DNA from: a virus
Reading direction: 5' to 3' (one strand)
Length of the DNA stretch: 58,827 nucleotides
Virus record (IMG/VR): IMGVR_UViG_3300021500_000001
Coordinates: 1 to 58,827 of that record
Of the stretch, positions 57,590 through 58,827 are shown piece by piece. Under the pieces are notes generated by a model. That model did no database searches and was not told the DNA's origin. It saw only the letters and a program-made list of their open reading frames with translations. Each line of letters starts with the position of its first letter. Within the stretch, counting starts at the first letter, position 1. The translations under genes were made by a program, and so were the position numbers.

Positions 57590-58408
57590 TTACGTGCGTA
57601 CATGAATGTCGATATAACGTTTGTCTTTTTTCTTTTTGATGTAAAAATCGATCCTTGCTACACCCGGATCTATTGGTTTAAACAATTTTCTGCTTGCCCA
57701 TGTGCTATATTCCCCTTCCAAGTAGGTATCCATAAATGATCCGGTATTTATGAAACGTTTTCTCTGTTTCTCATACTTGCCGTTTCTTGATATACCTGTT
57801 CGGCAAGTCCTTGTTTCCCATATGTCGTGAGTGTGCCCGGCGAGATAAATATCTGCATCATGTTCGGACGCAAGATCTTCCATTTTATTAACCTTGCTTC
57901 CCCTCTTCCTGCCACCAAGAAACTGTCCGTGAGTGCAAAAGATGGAAACCAATCTTTTTGAGCTTTTATAGTTAAACCTCAAAATAACATATGCCGGATC
58001 AGAGAGAACCGGTTTTTTAATTGCGTCTGCAATAACCTGCGTAGGGTCGTAACTGTAATGCTTTTTTACAGTTTCTTCATGGTTCCCCCCCATGACCGCT
58101 ATAACCTTCTCTTTAATAGGATCAATCAGTTTTAAAAAAGCTTCTACCTGTTTGTGGTGCAAGTTGTCTAAATGAACTTTAAATTCATCAGCTATGGATG
58201 TATTCTCAAATCTGCGATCCTTTGGGCATATACCATCGATCATGTCCCCGAGCAATATTGTTGAGGCTCCTTTTTTTGCCATCCAGTCTATCGTCTTCTT
58301 GGCGAAATCTTTATCATGGTCTACGTGGCCAATATGAACGTCTGAAATAGGGATGAGACAAAATGGGTTTTCCCAGTCAATCTCTACATCATGCATTATT
58401 ACTTTCAT
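57590..58408 (-). CDS. Calcineurin-like metallophosphoesterase
   Basis: 272 aa. All metal-site motifs are present: ISDVHIGH (D-x-H, residues 23-25), LLGDMIDG, GGNHEE, CTHGQF and AGHTHD. It should hydrolyse phosphoester bonds with two metal ions; substrates of phage members include DNA, nucleotides and protein phosphates, and here are unknown. The start overlaps the upstream zinc-ribbon gene. It is driven by a consensus promoter in a leftward operon that would continue the left-end operon if the genome is circular. Confidence 0.85.
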   Translation of the reverse strand: MKVIMHDVEIDWENPFCLIPISDVHIGHVDHDKDFAKKTIDWMAKKGASTILLGDMIDGICPKDRRFENTSIADEFKVHLDNLHHKQVEAFLKLIDPIKEKVIAVMGGNHEETVKKHYSYDPTQVIADAIKKPVLSDPAYVILRFNYKSSKRLVSIFCTHGQFLGGRKRGSKVNKMEDLASEHDADIYLAGHTHDIWETRTCRTGISRNGKYEKQRKRFINTGSFMDTYLEGEYSTWASRKLFKPIDPGVARIDFYIKKKKDKRYIDIHVRT

Positions 58409-58577
58409 TTTTGCTCCCTGTATATCCTCTTAAAATAAAGGATGTTTTTGAGATAATTCTTTTAACGGGCCTTATCCTTCTACATGCTGGGCAATAAAGT
58501 ATCCATTCTAAATCTGTTATTGGATACTTCGTTGGTATAATCTTTCCACATTTCAAGCATTGATGTTCGTATTCCAT
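58389..58577 (-). CDS. FmdB-like zinc-ribbon protein, 62 aa
   Basis: YEHQCLKCGKIIPTKYPITD and LYCPACRRIRPVKRIIS give two C-x2-C pairs and the FmdB-type end (TSFILRG). It overlaps the metallophosphoesterase gene by about 20 bases. First gene after the promoter, with TAGGGG before the ATG. Confidence 0.75.
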   Translation of the reverse strand: MEYEHQCLKCGKIIPTKYPITDLEWILYCPACRRIRPVKRIISKTSFILRGYTGSKNESNNA

Positions 58578-58601
58578 CTCAACCCCTAAACAAAGTACAA
58601 T

Positions 58602-58630
58602 ATTATAGTCGATCTCTGGTATTTTGTCAA
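58602..58630 (-). promoter_or_regulatory. Consensus sigma70 promoter
   Basis: On the minus strand TTGACA, 17-base spacer, TATAAT: both hexamers and the spacing are exact. It drives the leftward operon of the zinc ribbon, phosphoesterase and two small genes. Confidence 0.9.
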
Positions 58631-58685
58631 TATCTGATCTGAAAAATTCCGGTTTCCTTTATAAAAATAGATATTTACCTTAACA

Positions 58686-58710
58686 GGCCACTGCCAATTT
58701 AGCAGTGGCC
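58686..58710. repeat. Perfect 9-bp hairpin of the GGCCACT family
   Basis: ggccactgc and gcagtggcc with loop caattta. It sits just at the start of the right-end copy of the 188-bp repeat. Confidence 0.85.
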
Positions 58711-58827
58711 CACTACTTTCTTCTATTATATTAGTAACTTATAGCTTTTTGGGACACTACTCAAAAAGGTGTGGCCCACTTTTTTCTTTAATAATATCAA
58801 ATAGTTAAACCCTAAAATGGCTCTTTT
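58701..58827. repeat. Left part of the 188-bp repeat at the right window end
   Basis: 127 bases identical to 14472-14598. The last 50 equal bases 1-50. The overlap length (50) is exactly 127 plus 111 minus 188, as expected if each end simply runs into one shared repeat. Confidence 0.95.

Overview
The window is a near-complete genome of an uncultivated tailed bacteriophage (Caudoviricetes) with a podovirus-like gene plan. The evidence is a full head module (TerS, TerL, portal, scaffold, major capsid), a tail adaptor followed by a propeller-like tail protein, many tail-fibre-like proteins, two very large ejected or internal-virion-type proteins, and no recognisable tape measure, tail tube or sheath. 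Promoters are sigma70-like (for example TTGACA-N17-TATAAT) and ribosome sites are AGGAG-type, so the host is a bacterium using standard expression signals. I cannot name the host. I found no integrase, RNA polymerase, DNA polymerase or tRNA gene.

Layout. 1-329, 14351-15095 and 58578-58827 are non-coding regions rich in related stem-loops built on the arm TGGGCCACTACT, and they share a 188-bp perfect direct repeat. The two window ends overlap by 50 bp inside that repeat, which fits either a circular (or circularly permuted) genome or a contig broken at a repeat. 330-3258 (minus) is an early operon: primase-like protein, VRR-NUC nuclease, DUF1937-like protein and an HNH nuclease. A divergent promoter pair at 3278-3358 separates it from the rightward early genes (3382-10423): adenine-type methyltransferase, SNF2-like helicase, Gp157-like protein, a possible ssDNA-binding protein and a UvrD-like helicase. 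10506-12479 is an accessory strip of small proteins with repeats, two tandem HTH paralogs and one locus whose coding strand is unresolved. Endolysin, TerS and a zinc-ribbon protein follow (12481-13709), then a leftward gene made of two fused copies (13748-14311).

15096-16888 holds a small basic protein and TerL. 16965-19226 looks like an insertion-prone region: a secreted protein, a terminator, an AT-rich methyltransferase that ends in an integron attC-like hairpin, and two frameshifted genes. 19323-24130 carries small proteins, the portal and, just after it, a probable Tad1-type (anti-Thoeris) nucleotide sponge. 24388-27556 is scaffold, capsid, a beta-helix protein and a decoration-like protein, with intrinsic terminators in between. 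27667-45727 is the tail: adaptor, propeller-like protein, DUF2341/LamG-like repeat protein, a Cys- and aromatic-rich 767-aa protein, a coiled-coil protein, a 1051-aa internal protein and a tail fibre.

45728-56134 encodes one 3468-aa polyvalent protein combining an ADP-ribosyltransferase-like segment, a RadC-like JAB peptidase, a HELGVH zincin, an ART-PolyVal domain and a C-terminal hydrophobic region. This is probably injected with the DNA and is the most striking protein here. 56136-57144 ends the rightward set with a virion-like protein and a holin/XhlA-like membrane protein. 57151-58577 is a short leftward operon (two small proteins, metallophosphoesterase, FmdB-like zinc ribbon) driven by a consensus promoter.
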